Shown here in pieces: positions 8,167 through 17,532 of a stretch of DNA of 64,000 bases. Source of the stretch: Sinorhizobium medicae (GTDB lineage: Bacteria; Pseudomonadota; Alphaproteobacteria; Rhizobiales; Rhizobiaceae); NCBI RefSeq assembly GCF_007827695.1, contig NZ_VITA01000005.1, positions 124,001 through 188,000 on the forward strand. Direction: 5' to 3'. The notes under the pieces are model-generated. The model saw nothing but the letters and a program-made list of their open reading frames with translations. It searched no databases and was not told the DNA's origin. Made by a program: the position numbers and the translations under genes. The stretch's first letter is position 1, and every line of letters begins with the position of its first letter.

Positions 8167-10044
8167 ATGAGCGACGAAGCGCCCACTTCAATCCCGATTT
8201 CATCCGTCGAGAAGCCCGCCGCCTACCGTGTTCTGGCGCGCAAATACCGCCCCAAGGACTTCTCCGATCTGATGGTCGGACAGGAGCCTATGGTGCGTAC
8301 GCTCACCAACGCCTTCGAGACCGGCCGCATCGCTCAGGCCTATATGCTGACCGGCGTGCGCGGAGTCGGCAAGACGACGACGGCGCGCATCCTGGCGCGG
8401 GCGCTGAATTACAAGACCACCGGGATCGACAAGCCCACCATCGACCTGAGGCTCCCCGGCGAGCACTGCCAGGCGATCATGGACGGCCGCCATGTCGACG
8501 TGATCGAGATGGACGCCGCCTCGCATACCGGCATCGACGATATCCGCGAGATCATCGAGCAGGTGCGCTACCGGCCGGTATCGGCGCGCTACAAGGTGTA
8601 TATCATCGATGAAGTGCACATGCTCTCGACGCAGGCCTTCAATGGGCTGCTGAAGACGCTCGAGGAGCCGCCGGAGCATGTGAAGTTCATTTTCGCGACG
8701 ACGGAGATCCGTAAGGTTCCGATTACCGTTCTGTCGCGCTGCCAGCGCTTCGATCTGCGGCGGATCAGCGCTTCCGATCTGGTCGGTCTCTTTTCCACCA
8801 TTCTCGGCAAGGAGGGTGTTCCCTTCGATCCGGAGGCATTGGCAATGGTCGCCCGCGCGGCGGAAGGCTCGGCGCGTGACGGCCTGTCGCTGCTCGACCA
8901 GGCGATCGCCCATGGTGGCGGCTCGGTCGAGGTTGAAACCGTGCGCTCGATGCTCGGACTTGCCGACAGGGCGCGGATCGTCGATCTTTTCGAGCACATC
9001 ATAAAGGGCGATGTCGCCGCCGCGCTGCACGAATTCGCCGCGCAATATGAAGCAGGCGCCAATCCGACGGTAGTCCTGACAGACCTTGCCGACTTCACCC
9101 ATCTGGTGACACGGCTGAAATATGTGCCTGATGCGATCAACGACCAATCCCTGAGCGAGATCGAGCGTCGGCACGGGGCGGAATTCGCCGGCAGCGTTGC
9201 CGTGACGACGCTGTCGCGCATCTGGCAGATGCTGCTCAAGGGCATACCCGAGGCGGAGAGTTCGGCGCGCCCCGCGGGTGCTGCCGAGATGGTGCTGATC
9301 AGGCTTGCCCATGCGGCCCATCTGCCTTCGCCCGAAGAGGCGGCCCGGCGGCTCCTCGATCTTTCGGGCAGCGAAGGAGCCGGGCGCCCGTCGCCGAATG
9401 GCGGTGGCGGTGGCGGTGGTGCGCAGGCGTTTGCCGCCGCGTCGGTCGAGGCTCGCGCCGTAGCGACGGGTGCGTCGCGCGCCAGCGGCAACGGCGCGAC
9501 CATGCTGCGCGCGGTGCCGAACTCGGCGGCGCAACCGGTCGAGGTTGGCCGCATCGAAGAGCGTCCGATTGCAAGCCCGGCTGCGAAGCCCGAACCGAAG
9601 GTGCCGGTCAACTCGGTCGGCGACATCGCCGATCTCTGCGCGAAGAACCGGGATATAAAGCTGAAGACGCTGGTGCGTGGTTTCCTGAGGCTCGTGCATA
9701 TCGAGCCCGGCCGGCTCGACGTCAACCTGCCCGACGATGCGCCGAAGACGCTCTTGAACGAACTCGCCGTCAAGCTCAAGGAGTGGACCGGGATCCATTG
9801 GGTCGTGAGCTACAGCCGCGAACAGGGCGAGCCGACCCTGGCCGAGGCCGAGCAGCGCGCCCAGGAACAGCGCGTCAACGATGCGCGCGAAGATCCTGAC
9901 GTCGCTGCCATTCTTGCGCGCTTTCCCGGCGCGAGGATCACAGATGTTCGCATCCGCGCGGCGGAAGAGGAGATCGAGAACCTCGCACCGGCCGCGGCCG
10001 AATCCGAGGACGGCGATATCGTCCCGGGGGACGATATCGAATAG
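8167..10044 (+). CDS. dnaX: DNA polymerase III subunits gamma and tau
   Basis: A 625-residue clamp-loader ATPase that opens the beta sliding clamp and couples polymerases at the fork. The N-terminal AAA+ domain has Walker [11 protein letters not shown] (about residues 60-69), Walker B I-I-D-E-V-H-M-L and sensor motifs. Most of the zinc-module cysteines known from E. coli are missing; only one Cys (in G-E-H-C-Q) remains, as in other alphaproteobacteria. A Gly-rich linker near 415 precedes the C-terminal tau-type domain (about 480-590), which contacts the polymerase. The ATG at 8167 starts a conserved N-terminus; the frame stays open upstream through the SRP RNA gene, but that part is not protein-like. 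Confidence 0.95.
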   Translation: MSDEAPTSIPISSVEKPAAYRVLARKYRPKDFSDLMVGQEPMVRTLTNAFETGRIAQAYMLTGVRGVGKTTTARILARALNYKTTGIDKPTIDLRLPGEHCQAIMDGRHVDVIEMDAASHTGIDDIREIIEQVRYRPVSARYKVYIIDEVHMLSTQAFNGLLKTLEEPPEHVKFIFATTEIRKVPITVLSRCQRFDLRRISASDLVGLFSTILGKEGVPFDPEALAMVARAAEGSARDGLSLLDQAIAHGGGSVEVETVRSMLGLADRARIVDLFEHIIKGDVAAALHEFAAQYEAGANPTVVLTDLADFTHLVTRLKYVPDAINDQSLSEIERRHGAEFAGSVAVTTLSRIWQMLLKGIPEAESSARPAGAAEMVLIRLAHAAHLPSPEEAARRLLDLSGSEGAGRPSPNGGGGGGGAQAFAAASVEARAVATGASRASGNGATMLRAVPNSAAQPVEVGRIEERPIASPAAKPEPKVPVNSVGDIADLCAKNRDIKLKTLVRGFLRLVHIEPGRLDVNLPDDAPKTLLNELAVKLKEWTGIHWVVSYSREQGEPTLAEAEQRAQEQRVNDAREDPDVAAILARFPGARITDVRIRAAEEEIENLAPAAAESEDGDIVPGDDIE

Positions 10045-10160
10045 GCGCATCGCAGCGATGCGGCACTTTGGAGCACTTCCAGGAAGACTGTGTAAAGGTT
10101 TTCCGCCCGGACGTGCGTAGCGATAAAACACTTGGAAATACCAAAGGACAGGAGACGACG

Positions 10161-10484
10161 ATGCGCGACATCATGGGTATGATGGGCAAGGTCAAGGAAA
10201 TGCAGGCCAAGATGGAGAAGATGCAGGCTGAGATCGCCGCGCTCGAAATCGACGGCGCCTCCGGCGGCGGCCTCGTCACCGTTCGCCTCGACGGCAAGGG
10301 CCATATGAAAAGCCTGAAAATCGACCCATCGCTCTTCAAGGAAGACGACGTCGAGATCCTCGAAGATCTCATCGTGGCTGCCCATAAGGATGCCAAGGAT
10401 AAAGCCGAGGCGGTGCAGGCGGAAAAGACCCGCGAACTGACCGCGGGATTGCCGATCCCCCCGGGCATGAAGCTGCCGTTCTGA
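10161..10484 (+). CDS. YbaB/EbfC-family nucleoid-associated protein
   Basis: A 107-residue dimeric DNA-binding protein. The Met/Lys-rich N-terminal helix ([16 protein letters not shown]) and the central [10 protein letters not shown] strand are diagnostic of the YbaB family, which coats DNA loosely and may assist recombination. It lies between dnaX and recR, as in most bacteria, here with one exporter gene inserted. The start at 10161 follows AGGAGACGACG; the in-frame extension to 10068 is not conserved-looking. Confidence 0.92.
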   Translation: MRDIMGMMGKVKEMQAKMEKMQAEIAALEIDGASGGGLVTVRLDGKGHMKSLKIDPSLFKEDDVEILEDLIVAAHKDAKDKAEAVQAEKTRELTAGLPIPPGMKLPF

Positions 10485-10573
10485 TCTCCGGTTCCTCGGC
10501 CGCTGCCCCGTGATCGCTGTTTTGGGCGGGAAAGCGTGCTATATTGCCCGCCGTTTGCGGGAGGGATAATGAC

Positions 10574-11185
10574 ATGAGCATCGCATCGCTGCTCGTCTTT
10601 GCCGGTGCGCTTTTGATCGCCGCCGGCTCGCCGGGGCCGAGCATCGCAGCGCTCGTCGCCCGTGTGCTCGCCAAAGGCGCACGTGACGTCTTGCCTTTCC
10701 TCGCCGCCATGTGGATCGGCGAGGCGGTCTGGCTCTCCTTCGCGGTTGCCGGCCTCGCGGCGATCGCCGGGACGTTCCATTGGGTTTTCGTCGCGATCAA
10801 ATGGGCCGGTGTCGCCTATCTCCTCTTTCTCGCCTGGAAAATGTGGGCGGCCGAGCCGCAAATGCCCGGCGAAAATATTCCGGAAACCCGGTCTTCATCG
10901 AAGATGTTCTTCGCCGGGCTGACGGTCACGCTCGGCAATCCCAAGATCATGATGTTCTATGTGGCGCTGCTTCCCTCGATCATCGATCTCGGCTCGGTCG
11001 GCCTCTTCGGCTGGGCAGAGTTGGTCGCCACCATGTTCGCCGTGCTCGTCGTCATCGATCTGGCCTGGGTGCTGATGGCCGCGAAGGCGCGGCAGTTCCT
11101 GAAAAGCCGCCGTGCGGTCCGGATCGTCAACCGGGCCAGCGCCGGCACGATGGCCGGAGCGGCGGTGGCCATCGCGGTGCGTTGA
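10574..11185 (+). CDS. LysE/RhtB-family amino acid exporter
   Basis: A 203-residue inner-membrane protein with about six membrane segments and the family signature near the N-terminus (A-A-G-S-P-G-P-S-I-A-A-L-V-A-R), followed by G-x-x-x-x-L-P-F. LysE/RhtB proteins export amino acids or related metabolites; the substrate is unknown here. It is inserted between ybaB and recR, which are usually adjacent, so it is probably a lineage-specific insertion into a conserved recombination block. The start at 10574 lies 9 bases after GGGAGG. Confidence 0.9.
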   Translation: MSIASLLVFAGALLIAAGSPGPSIAALVARVLAKGARDVLPFLAAMWIGEAVWLSFAVAGLAAIAGTFHWVFVAIKWAGVAYLLFLAWKMWAAEPQMPGENIPETRSSSKMFFAGLTVTLGNPKIMMFYVALLPSIIDLGSVGLFGWAELVATMFAVLVVIDLAWVLMAAKARQFLKSRRAVRIVNRASAGTMAGAAVAIAVR

Positions 11186-11282
11186 TTTCCGGGCAAATGC
11201 GATAAAATGCTCCGTGTCTTCGTCCTCGAATCGCGATCGATTTAAGGAGACATGCACTATGCGGTTGGTCTAAAAGCCGGGC

Positions 11283-11888
11283 ATGGCAAAGCGAGTCACC
11301 GGTCCCGAAATTGAAAAGCTCATCCAGCTCCTGGCGAAGGTTCCGGGTCTCGGACCCCGTTCCGCTCGCCGCGCGGCGTTGCATCTCGTCAAGAAGAAGG
11401 AGCAGCTGCTCGGGCCGCTTGCCGAGGCCATGGGCGAGGCCCATCGCAAGGTCAAGATCTGCTCCTGCTGCGGCAATGTCGACACCATCGATCCCTGCAC
11501 GGTCTGCGGCGACGAGCGGCGCGATCAGGCGGTGATCATCGTCGTCGAAGACGTCGCCGATCTCTGGGCGCTGGAGCGCGCCGGCGCGATGAACGCCGCC
11601 TATCACGTGCTCGGCGGCACGCTCTCGCCGCTCGACGGCATCGGGCCGGAAGATCTGAACATAAGGGCATTGGTCGATCGTGTCGCCAAGGGCGGCGTGC
11701 GCGAGCTGATCATCGCCGTCAACGCCACGGTCGAGGGCCAGACGACAGCGCATTACATCACCGATCAGCTCGAAGGGATGGAGGTGAGGATCACCCGCCT
11801 CGCTCATGGTGTCCCCGTCGGCGGCGAGCTGGACTATCTTGACGAGGGAACGCTCGCTGCCGCGCTGAGAGCGAGAACGGCGATCTGA
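11283..11888 (+). CDS. recR: Recombination mediator RecR
   Basis: A 201-residue DNA-repair protein of the RecFOR pathway that helps load RecA on gapped DNA. It has an N-terminal helix-hairpin-helix ([12 protein letters not shown]), a four-Cys zinc finger (C-S-C-C-G-N ... C-T-V-C-G-D, about residues 60-77) and a Toprim domain ([12 protein letters not shown]). The ATG at 11283 has no good ribosome-binding site of its own. A strong AAGGAG lies 38 bases upstream and serves a 4-codon reading frame at 11259-11273, so translation may be coupled. Confidence 0.95.
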   Translation: MAKRVTGPEIEKLIQLLAKVPGLGPRSARRAALHLVKKKEQLLGPLAEAMGEAHRKVKICSCCGNVDTIDPCTVCGDERRDQAVIIVVEDVADLWALERAGAMNAAYHVLGGTLSPLDGIGPEDLNIRALVDRVAKGGVRELIIAVNATVEGQTTAHYITDQLEGMEVRITRLAHGVPVGGELDYLDEGTLAAALRARTAI

Positions 11889-11923
11889 GAATTCGCCTCA
11901 AGCTTCGATAACAAGGAAAAGAG

Positions 11924-13162
11924 ATGCTGAGATTCCTTTCCGTCCTGTTCCTGGCCAGCCTGTTCTTTGTCTCCGCCTCCTTCGCTGCGTCCAGGTCTGA
12001 CGTCGAAGCGCAGTTCCGCCAATGGCTTCAAAGCGATCTCTGGCCGGAAGCGCAGAAAGCCGGCGTATCGAGCGGCGCCTTTAAAGCGGCGTTCAAGGGC
12101 GTAAGGCTCAATTGGGATCTGCCCGACCTCGCGCCGCCCGGCTTCCCCAAGCCGAAGCAGCGCAAGCAGAGCCAGGCGGAGTTTTCTTCCCCCGGCTCCT
12201 ATTTCTCGGAAAAGCGCCTGCAGGGTCTCGCTGCGACAGGCCGCAGTCTTGCCTCTACCCACGCCTCCACCCTGAAGCGCATTGAAAGGACCTATGGCGT
12301 TCCCGGTACGATCGTCCTGGCCATCTGGGGCAAGGAGTCCGGCTTCGGCCGCGCCAAAATCCCGCACCCGATCATGGATGTGCTGGCGACCAAGGCCTTC
12401 ATGTCGACGCGGCCGGAGCTTTTCCGGCGCGAACTGATCGCGGCGCTCCATATTCTAGACAGCGGTGACGTCAAGGAGGCCGAGATGCGCGGCTCCTGGG
12501 CCGGCGCCATGGGCCAGCCGCAGTTCCTGCCTACGAGCTTCCTGAAATATGCCGTCGATTTCGACGGGGACGGACGCCGCGACATCTGGAATTCCGTACC
12601 GGACAGCCTCGCCTCGATCGCCAGTTATCTGGCGCAGAAGGGCTGGCAGCGCGGGCGCGACTGGGGTTTCGAGGTCGCGATCCCGTCGGGCGTCTCCTGT
12701 GCCCAGGAGGGTCCGGACCTTGCTCGCCCGATCGCCGAATGGGCCGGCATGGGGATCGGCCGCGTATCGGGCAAGCCCTTCCCGGCGGCAGAACGCGGGG
12801 CCTCAGGCATGATGCTGGTCCCGGCGGGCACGCATGGCCCGCAATTCATCGTTACGCCGAACTTCTACGTGATCAAGGAATACAACAATTCCGACCTCTA
12901 CGCGCTCTATATAGGCAATCTCGCGGATCGCATCGCGACCGGCGGCGGCGCCTTCCGGGGCAAGTGGGGCGACGTCGGCGGCATGTTGCGGTCCGATGTG
13001 CTCGGCCTGCAGAAGGCCCTGGTCGCGAAGGGCTACGACGTCGGCAAGGCCGACGGGCTGCCGGGCTACAAGACCCGCCGCTCGCTCGGCGACTGGCAGG
13101 CGAAGAACGGCCTCAAGCCCACCTGCTTTCCGGATGTTTCGCTGAAAGCAAAGCTGCGGTGA
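11924..13162 (+). CDS. Lytic murein transglycosylase (MltB/SLT_2 family) with C-terminal peptidoglycan-binding domain
   Basis: A 412-residue exported enzyme that cleaves peptidoglycan non-hydrolytically, forming 1,6-anhydro ends. It has an N-terminal signal peptide (about 1-22, no lipobox), an SLT_2/MltB catalytic domain with a probable catalytic Glu138 in I-W-G-K-E-S-G-F-G, and a C-terminal PG_binding_1-type repeat (about 345-405: V-L-G-L-Q-K-A-L-V-A-K-G-Y-D-V-G-K-A-D-G). It is preceded by AAGGAAAAG 7 bases from the ATG and converges with the MFS gene across a RIME-like element. Confidence 0.93.
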   Translation: MLRFLSVLFLASLFFVSASFAASRSDVEAQFRQWLQSDLWPEAQKAGVSSGAFKAAFKGVRLNWDLPDLAPPGFPKPKQRKQSQAEFSSPGSYFSEKRLQGLAATGRSLASTHASTLKRIERTYGVPGTIVLAIWGKESGFGRAKIPHPIMDVLATKAFMSTRPELFRRELIAALHILDSGDVKEAEMRGSWAGAMGQPQFLPTSFLKYAVDFDGDGRRDIWNSVPDSLASIASYLAQKGWQRGRDWGFEVAIPSGVSCAQEGPDLARPIAEWAGMGIGRVSGKPFPAAERGASGMMLVPAGTHGPQFIVTPNFYVIKEYNNSDLYALYIGNLADRIATGGGAFRGKWGDVGGMLRSDVLGLQKALVAKGYDVGKADGLPGYKTRRSLGDWQAKNGLKPTCFPDVSLKAKLR

Positions 13163-13185
13163 CCTTCGGTTGGGCGCGCGCGTCC

Positions 13186-13345
13186 GCCCCTCAACCGGCC
13201 TGCCTGCCACCTTCTCCCCGCAAGCGGGGCGAAGGAGACTCGCGGCGCCACCTGATCTTCACGGCCGTGTCGAGCGAGCGAGCGATCGCGGCATTTCCCT
13301 TCGCCCCGCCTGCGGGGAGAAGGTGACGGCAGCCGGTTGAGGGGC
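13186..13345. repeat. RIME-like rhizobial intergenic mosaic element
   Basis: About 160 bp bounded by perfect 14-base inverted arms GCCCCTCAACCGGC (13186-13199) and GCCGGTTGAGGGGC (13332-13345). Inside each arm is a second palindrome built from TTCTCCCCGC/GCGGGG and GGGGCGAAGG/CCTTCGCCCC. This is the layout of RIME elements described in Rhizobium/Sinorhizobium. It occupies the whole gap between two convergent genes, where it could form terminators for both; that role is inferred. Confidence 0.8.
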
Positions 13346-13367
13346 ATTCCCACCCTCCGACCCCCGC

Positions 13368-15023
13368 TCAGTGCATCTCGACGGATCGCTTGTAGCGCTC
13401 GTAATGGTCGGGAACGATCGTCTGCCGCTCGATCATGCGGTGCACCCGCGGCGGGTTCGGTCCCCGATGGAGTGCGGTCAGCTTGTCCCCAATGGCGGCG
13501 TCGGCCTGGGTACGGCGCTGATTGTGGCGGACATATTCGACCCAGGTCGGCACGTGATAAGTCTCGGTCCAGGTCGTCGGGTTTTCGAGGTCGCGCATGA
13601 GCGCCCAATGCCCGGCCCCGTCACGGATGCGGATGCGCCGCCGCTCGGCCATGGTCTTCAGGAATTCGGGTATGTCGTTATCGGCGATATCGTAATCGAT
13701 CATGACGACGATCGGCCCGCTGCGCGGCTTCAGGTCGAGTTCGAGCAGCGGTTCGTTGAAGCGGTTGAGCGGGTCGAGGTTGAGCGACTTGAACTCCGGC
13801 AGGGCGAAGCGCAGTCCGATCGCCGCCCCCACGAGCATCAGAAGACAGGAGCCGATGAGCGCGTTGGCTGCGCCGTATTGTTCGGCGGTGACACCCCACA
13901 GCCAACTGCCGCCGGCGATCCCGCCGAAGGTCATCGTCTGATAGAGCGAAAGCGCCCGGCCGACGACCCAGCGCGGTGTCGAAAGCTGCACCGTGGTGTT
14001 GAAGAGCGAAAGCGCCAGCACCCAGCACGCGCCGGAAACAGCGAGCACGAGACAGGTCAGCCAGGCTTCCGAACTAATGGCTGTGACCAATGCGCTGAAG
14101 GCGAAGCCGGCAAAGGCATAACGCACGATCGCCTCGCTCGTGAGGAATTCCCTCAGCCTTGCGCTCAAAAGCGCGCCGCCGATCGCGCCGAGGCCGAAGG
14201 CGCCGAGCATGACGCCGTAAGTGAGCGGCCCGCCGCCGACGAGGTCGCGCGCCACCAGCGGCAGCAGGGCGAGAATGGCGCTCGCCGAAAGGCCGAAGGC
14301 GAAGCCGCGCACGAGCACCTTGCCGATATTGGGCGACATCGCCACGTAGCGCAGGCCCGCGGAAACGGCGCGCCCGAGCGTCTCGCGCGGCAGCCGGTTT
14401 TCCGGGGTTACCGGTTTCCATCGGGCAAGCGCGAACAGGATCGCGAAATAGCTGAGTGTGTTGGCGGCGAAGGCGGCCGCGGCACCCGCGGCTGCGACGA
14501 TCGCGCCGCCGATCGCCGGGCCGACGCTGCGGGTCAGATTGAATCCCATGCTGTTCAGCGCCACCGCTGCCGGCAGGTCGTCACGCGGAACCATGTCGCC
14601 GACCGAAGCCTGCCAGGATGGATTGTTCAAAGCCGTGCCGCAGCCGAGAAGAAAGGTGAAGATGAGCAGAAGCCACGGCGTAACGATACCGTAATAGGCG
14701 CAGACGGTAAGCAGCCCCGAAACGGCGAGCATGAAGCTCTGAGCGACGAGCATGATCCGCCGCCGGTCGAAATTGTCGGCAAGCGCGCCGGAAACGAGTG
14801 AGAAGAGCATGATCGGCAGCGAGGTCGAGGCCTGCACCAGCGCCACCATGTTCACCGATTGCGAAATGGACGTCATGAGCCAGGCCGCACCCACGGCCTG
14901 GATCAGCCCGCCGAAATTGGAAGCAAGGCTCGCGATCCAGATCGTGCGGAAGATGTCGTGCCTGAAGGGAGCCAACGGCGATGTGCGGTTCGTCACCTCT
15001 GATCTCTTTCGGTTGATCTTCAT
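13368..15023 (-). CDS. MFS exporter (EntS/MFS_3 type) with C-terminal cytosolic domain
   Basis: A 551-residue protein. Residues about 25-420 form a twelve-helix major facilitator of the MFS_3 (enterobactin exporter-like) family, with the loop motif N-F-D-R-R-R-I-M-L after helix 2. The final 130 residues are soluble and contain W-A-L-M-R-D and T-Y-H-V-P-T-W-V-E-Y, resembling the antibiotic-biosynthesis-monooxygenase-like appendage known on some members. The substrate is unknown. The ATG at 15023 is preferred over an upstream in-frame codon at 15122, since the added residues look random and would overlap the rimP promoter. Confidence 0.88.
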   Translation of the reverse strand: MKINRKRSEVTNRTSPLAPFRHDIFRTIWIASLASNFGGLIQAVGAAWLMTSISQSVNMVALVQASTSLPIMLFSLVSGALADNFDRRRIMLVAQSFMLAVSGLLTVCAYYGIVTPWLLLIFTFLLGCGTALNNPSWQASVGDMVPRDDLPAAVALNSMGFNLTRSVGPAIGGAIVAAAGAAAAFAANTLSYFAILFALARWKPVTPENRLPRETLGRAVSAGLRYVAMSPNIGKVLVRGFAFGLSASAILALLPLVARDLVGGGPLTYGVMLGAFGLGAIGGALLSARLREFLTSEAIVRYAFAGFAFSALVTAISSEAWLTCLVLAVSGACWVLALSLFNTTVQLSTPRWVVGRALSLYQTMTFGGIAGGSWLWGVTAEQYGAANALIGSCLLMLVGAAIGLRFALPEFKSLNLDPLNRFNEPLLELDLKPRSGPIVVMIDYDIADNDIPEFLKTMAERRRIRIRDGAGHWALMRDLENPTTWTETYHVPTWVEYVRHNQRRTQADAAIGDKLTALHRGPNPPRVHRMIERQTIVPDHYERYKRSVEMH

Positions 15024-15116
15024 GTCGATGGCTTCGTTATAAACCTCGATTTGCGATGCGCCAGACGCTGAAACTTGCGATCCGGCCGAAAGCTCCCACG
15101 CCCGCCTCCGCGACCC

Positions 15117-15145
15117 TTGCAATTTCCGGCAATGAAGCGTATATG
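15117..15145 (+). promoter_or_regulatory. Predicted sigma-70 promoter of the rimP-nusA-infB operon
   Basis: TTGCAA at 15117-15122 and TATATG at 15140-15145 with an ideal 17-base spacer, about 90 bases before the rimP start and clear of the divergent MFS gene. Transcription would begin near 15152. Confidence 0.55.
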
Positions 15146-15174
15146 ACGCTCAAATTCTTGATCGGTTAGATGAA

Positions 15175-15204
15175 GGGTGGGGCCGTGAGGACCCGCTCTT
15201 TTTT
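15175..15204 (+). terminator. Possible leader attenuator before rimP-nusA
   Basis: A GC-rich imperfect hairpin (GGGTGGGGCC with GGACCC) is followed 4 bases later by six T residues (15199-15204), inside the predicted untranslated leader and 30 bases before the start codon. The shape resembles an intrinsic terminator, and nusA operons of other bacteria are autoregulated through leader termination. The stem is short and contains a mismatch, so this is tentative. Confidence 0.35.
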
Positions 15205-15233
15205 ATTAGCCGGTCCGACGAGGAGAGGATCGT

Positions 15234-15851
15234 TTGTCCGATACGACAACGGCTGAAAATGCAAATGAACCCCGGCTGATTACCGAGACGGGCCTCGACC
15301 GGCGTGTTGCCGATATCATCGAGCCGGTGCTCGTGGACCTGGGATTCCGTCTGGTGCGCGTGCGCATGTCCGGCCAGAACGGCCTGACGCTGCAGGTCAT
15401 GACCGAACGCAACGATGGCACCATGACCGTCGAGGATTGCGAGGAAGTCTCCAAGGCGATCTCGCCGGTTCTCGATGTGGAAGATCCGATCGACAAGGCG
15501 TATCATCTCGAAGTGTCGTCGCCGGGCATCGATCGTCCCATGGTGCGCAGGTCCGACTTCATCCGCTGGCAGGGCCATCTGCTGAAGTGCGAGACGTCGG
15601 TTCTGGTCGAGGGGCGCAAGCGCTTCCGCGGCAAGATCGTATCGGTGGACGAGGATGGTTTCCGCCTCGAACGCGACCAGCCGGCCTATGGCGAAGAGGC
15701 CGGCGTAACGATCCCGTTCACGGCGCTTTCCGAGGCGCGCCTGATCCTGACGGACGAGCTCATCCGCGACGCTCTGACAGCCGACAAGAAGGCGAAGGCC
15801 GCGCGCGCCGCCAACGAAAACTTCGAAGAAGAAGATAGAGATATCGAATAA
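15234..15851 (+). CDS. rimP: Ribosome maturation factor RimP
   Basis: A 205-residue protein needed for 30S subunit maturation. The N-terminal alpha/beta domain contains the conserved [21 protein letters not shown] region and the [13 protein letters not shown] motif, followed by an SH3-like C-terminal domain and an acidic tail. The start codon is TTG at 15234, with AGGAGAGG 5-12 bases upstream. It is the first gene of the operon with nusA, ylxR and infB. Confidence 0.95.
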   Translation: MSDTTTAENANEPRLITETGLDRRVADIIEPVLVDLGFRLVRVRMSGQNGLTLQVMTERNDGTMTVEDCEEVSKAISPVLDVEDPIDKAYHLEVSSPGIDRPMVRRSDFIRWQGHLLKCETSVLVEGRKRFRGKIVSVDEDGFRLERDQPAYGEEAGVTIPFTALSEARLILTDELIRDALTADKKAKAARAANENFEEEDRDIE

Positions 15852-15898
15852 AGCTGGGTGCGCTTTCGATGCGCCTGCAACAGACGGAGACAAGAGAC

Positions 15899-17527
15899 AT
15901 GGCAGTCAGTGCTAACCGGCTCGAACTTCTGCAGATCGCAGATGCTGTGGCACGCGAAAAGGTGATCGACCGCGAGATCGTTCTGGCCGCGATGGCGGAT
16001 GCGATCCAGAAGGCGGCTCGTTCGCGCTACGGTTCGGAATCGAACATCCGCGCCGACATCAATCCGAAGACCGGGGAAATCCGTCTCCAGCGCCTCCTGG
16101 AAGTGGTCGAAAAGGCGGAAGACTATTCGACTCAGATTCCGATCGAACTCGCCCGCGATCGCAATCCCGATGCAAAGCTCGGCGATTTCATCGCCGATCC
16201 GCTCCCGCCCATGGATTTTGGCCGCATCGCCGCTCAGTCGGCCAAGCAGGTTATCGTGCAGAAGGTGCGCGAAGCCGAGCGCGACCGCCAGTACGACGAG
16301 TTCAAGGACCGTGTCGGCGAGATCGTCAACGGCACCGTCAAGCGCGTCGAATATGGCAATGTCATCGTCGATCTCGGGCGCGGTGAAGGCATCATCCGGC
16401 GCGACGAGATGATCCCGCGCGAAAACATGCGTTACGGCGACCGCGTCCGTGCCTTTGTCTACGACGTGCGCCGCGAGCAACGCGGACCGCAGATATTCCT
16501 GTCGCGCACCCATCCGCAGTTCATGGTGAAGCTCTTCACCATGGAGGTACCGGAAATCTACGACGGCGTCATCCAGATCAAGTCGGTTGCCCGCGATCCG
16601 GGCTCGCGCGCCAAGATCGCCGTCGTCTCGAACGATTCGTCGATCGATCCGGTCGGCGCCTGCGTCGGCATGCGCGGCTCGCGCGTGCAGGCTGTCGTCG
16701 GTGAACTCCAGGGCGAAAAGATCGATATCATCCCGTGGTCGCCGGATCCGGCTTCCTTCATCGTCAATGCGCTGCAGCCGGCGGAAGTGGCGAAGGTCGT
16801 TCTAGACGAGGATGCGGAGCGTATCGAAGTCGTGGTTCCGGACGAGCAGCTTTCGCTCGCCATCGGCCGCCGCGGCCAGAACGTCCGTCTCGCCTCGCAG
16901 CTGACCGGATGGGATATCGATATCCTCACCGAACAGGAGGAGAGCGAGCGCCGTCAGAAGGAATTCAACGAGCGCACACAGCTCTTCATGGAAGCCCTGG
17001 ACGTCGACGAGATGGTAGGCCAGGTGCTCGCCTCCGAAGGCTTTGCCCAGGTGGAAGAGCTCGCTTATGTCGATCTCGACGAAATTGCCTCCATCGAGGG
17101 CTTCGACGAGGAAACGTCGAACGAGATCCAGACCCGCGCCCGCGAATATCTCGAAAAGATCGAGGCGGAAATGGACGCCAAGCGCAAGGAACTCGGTGTT
17201 GCCGACGAGCTGCGCACGATCAATGGGCTCAACAGCCAGATGCTGGTCGCTCTCGGCGAGGAAGGCATCAAGACGATAGAGGACTTTGCCGGCTGCGCCG
17301 CCGACGACCTCGTAGGCTGGGTCGAACGCAAGGATGGTGAGACCAAGCGCTTCGAGGGAACGTTCTCGAAGCTCGAGGTTACCCGGGAAGAGGCCGAAGC
17401 GATGATCGTGCAGGCTCGTCTCGCTGCCGGCTGGATCACCGAAGAGGATCTGGCCAAACAACAGGAGGAAGAGCCGGAACAGGATGAGACGATCGAAGTC
17501 GCCGAAGGCGCGGATCAGGACGCCTGA
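15899..17527 (+). CDS. nusA: Transcription termination/antitermination factor NusA
   Basis: A 542-residue RNA polymerase-associated protein controlling pausing, termination and antitermination. Domains in order: N-terminal RNAP-binding domain (1-125), S1 domain (about 135-200, [16 protein letters not shown]), two KH domains (about 230-345, with G-M-R-G-S-R and G-R-R-G-Q-N), then helix-hairpin acidic repeats (about 365-510) and an acidic tail. The length and C-terminal repeats are typical of alphaproteobacteria. The ATG at 15899 follows GGAGACAAGAGAC; the stop is five bases before the next gene. Confidence 0.97.
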   Translation: MAVSANRLELLQIADAVAREKVIDREIVLAAMADAIQKAARSRYGSESNIRADINPKTGEIRLQRLLEVVEKAEDYSTQIPIELARDRNPDAKLGDFIADPLPPMDFGRIAAQSAKQVIVQKVREAERDRQYDEFKDRVGEIVNGTVKRVEYGNVIVDLGRGEGIIRRDEMIPRENMRYGDRVRAFVYDVRREQRGPQIFLSRTHPQFMVKLFTMEVPEIYDGVIQIKSVARDPGSRAKIAVVSNDSSIDPVGACVGMRGSRVQAVVGELQGEKIDIIPWSPDPASFIVNALQPAEVAKVVLDEDAERIEVVVPDEQLSLAIGRRGQNVRLASQLTGWDIDILTEQEESERRQKEFNERTQLFMEALDVDEMVGQVLASEGFAQVEELAYVDLDEIASIEGFDEETSNEIQTRAREYLEKIEAEMDAKRKELGVADELRTINGLNSQMLVALGEEGIKTIEDFAGCAADDLVGWVERKDGETKRFEGTFSKLEVTREEAEAMIVQARLAAGWITEEDLAKQQEEEPEQDETIEVAEGADQDA

Positions 17528-17532
17528 TCGCG

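Noticed and set aside
8200-10131. 643-codon open frame antisense to dnaX
   Set aside because: Shadow of a GC-rich gene; residues are Arg/His/Asp-biased and match nothing.
13371-14801. 476-codon open frame antisense to the MFS_3 exporter
   Set aside because: Same cause; composition is typical of antisense to membrane helices.
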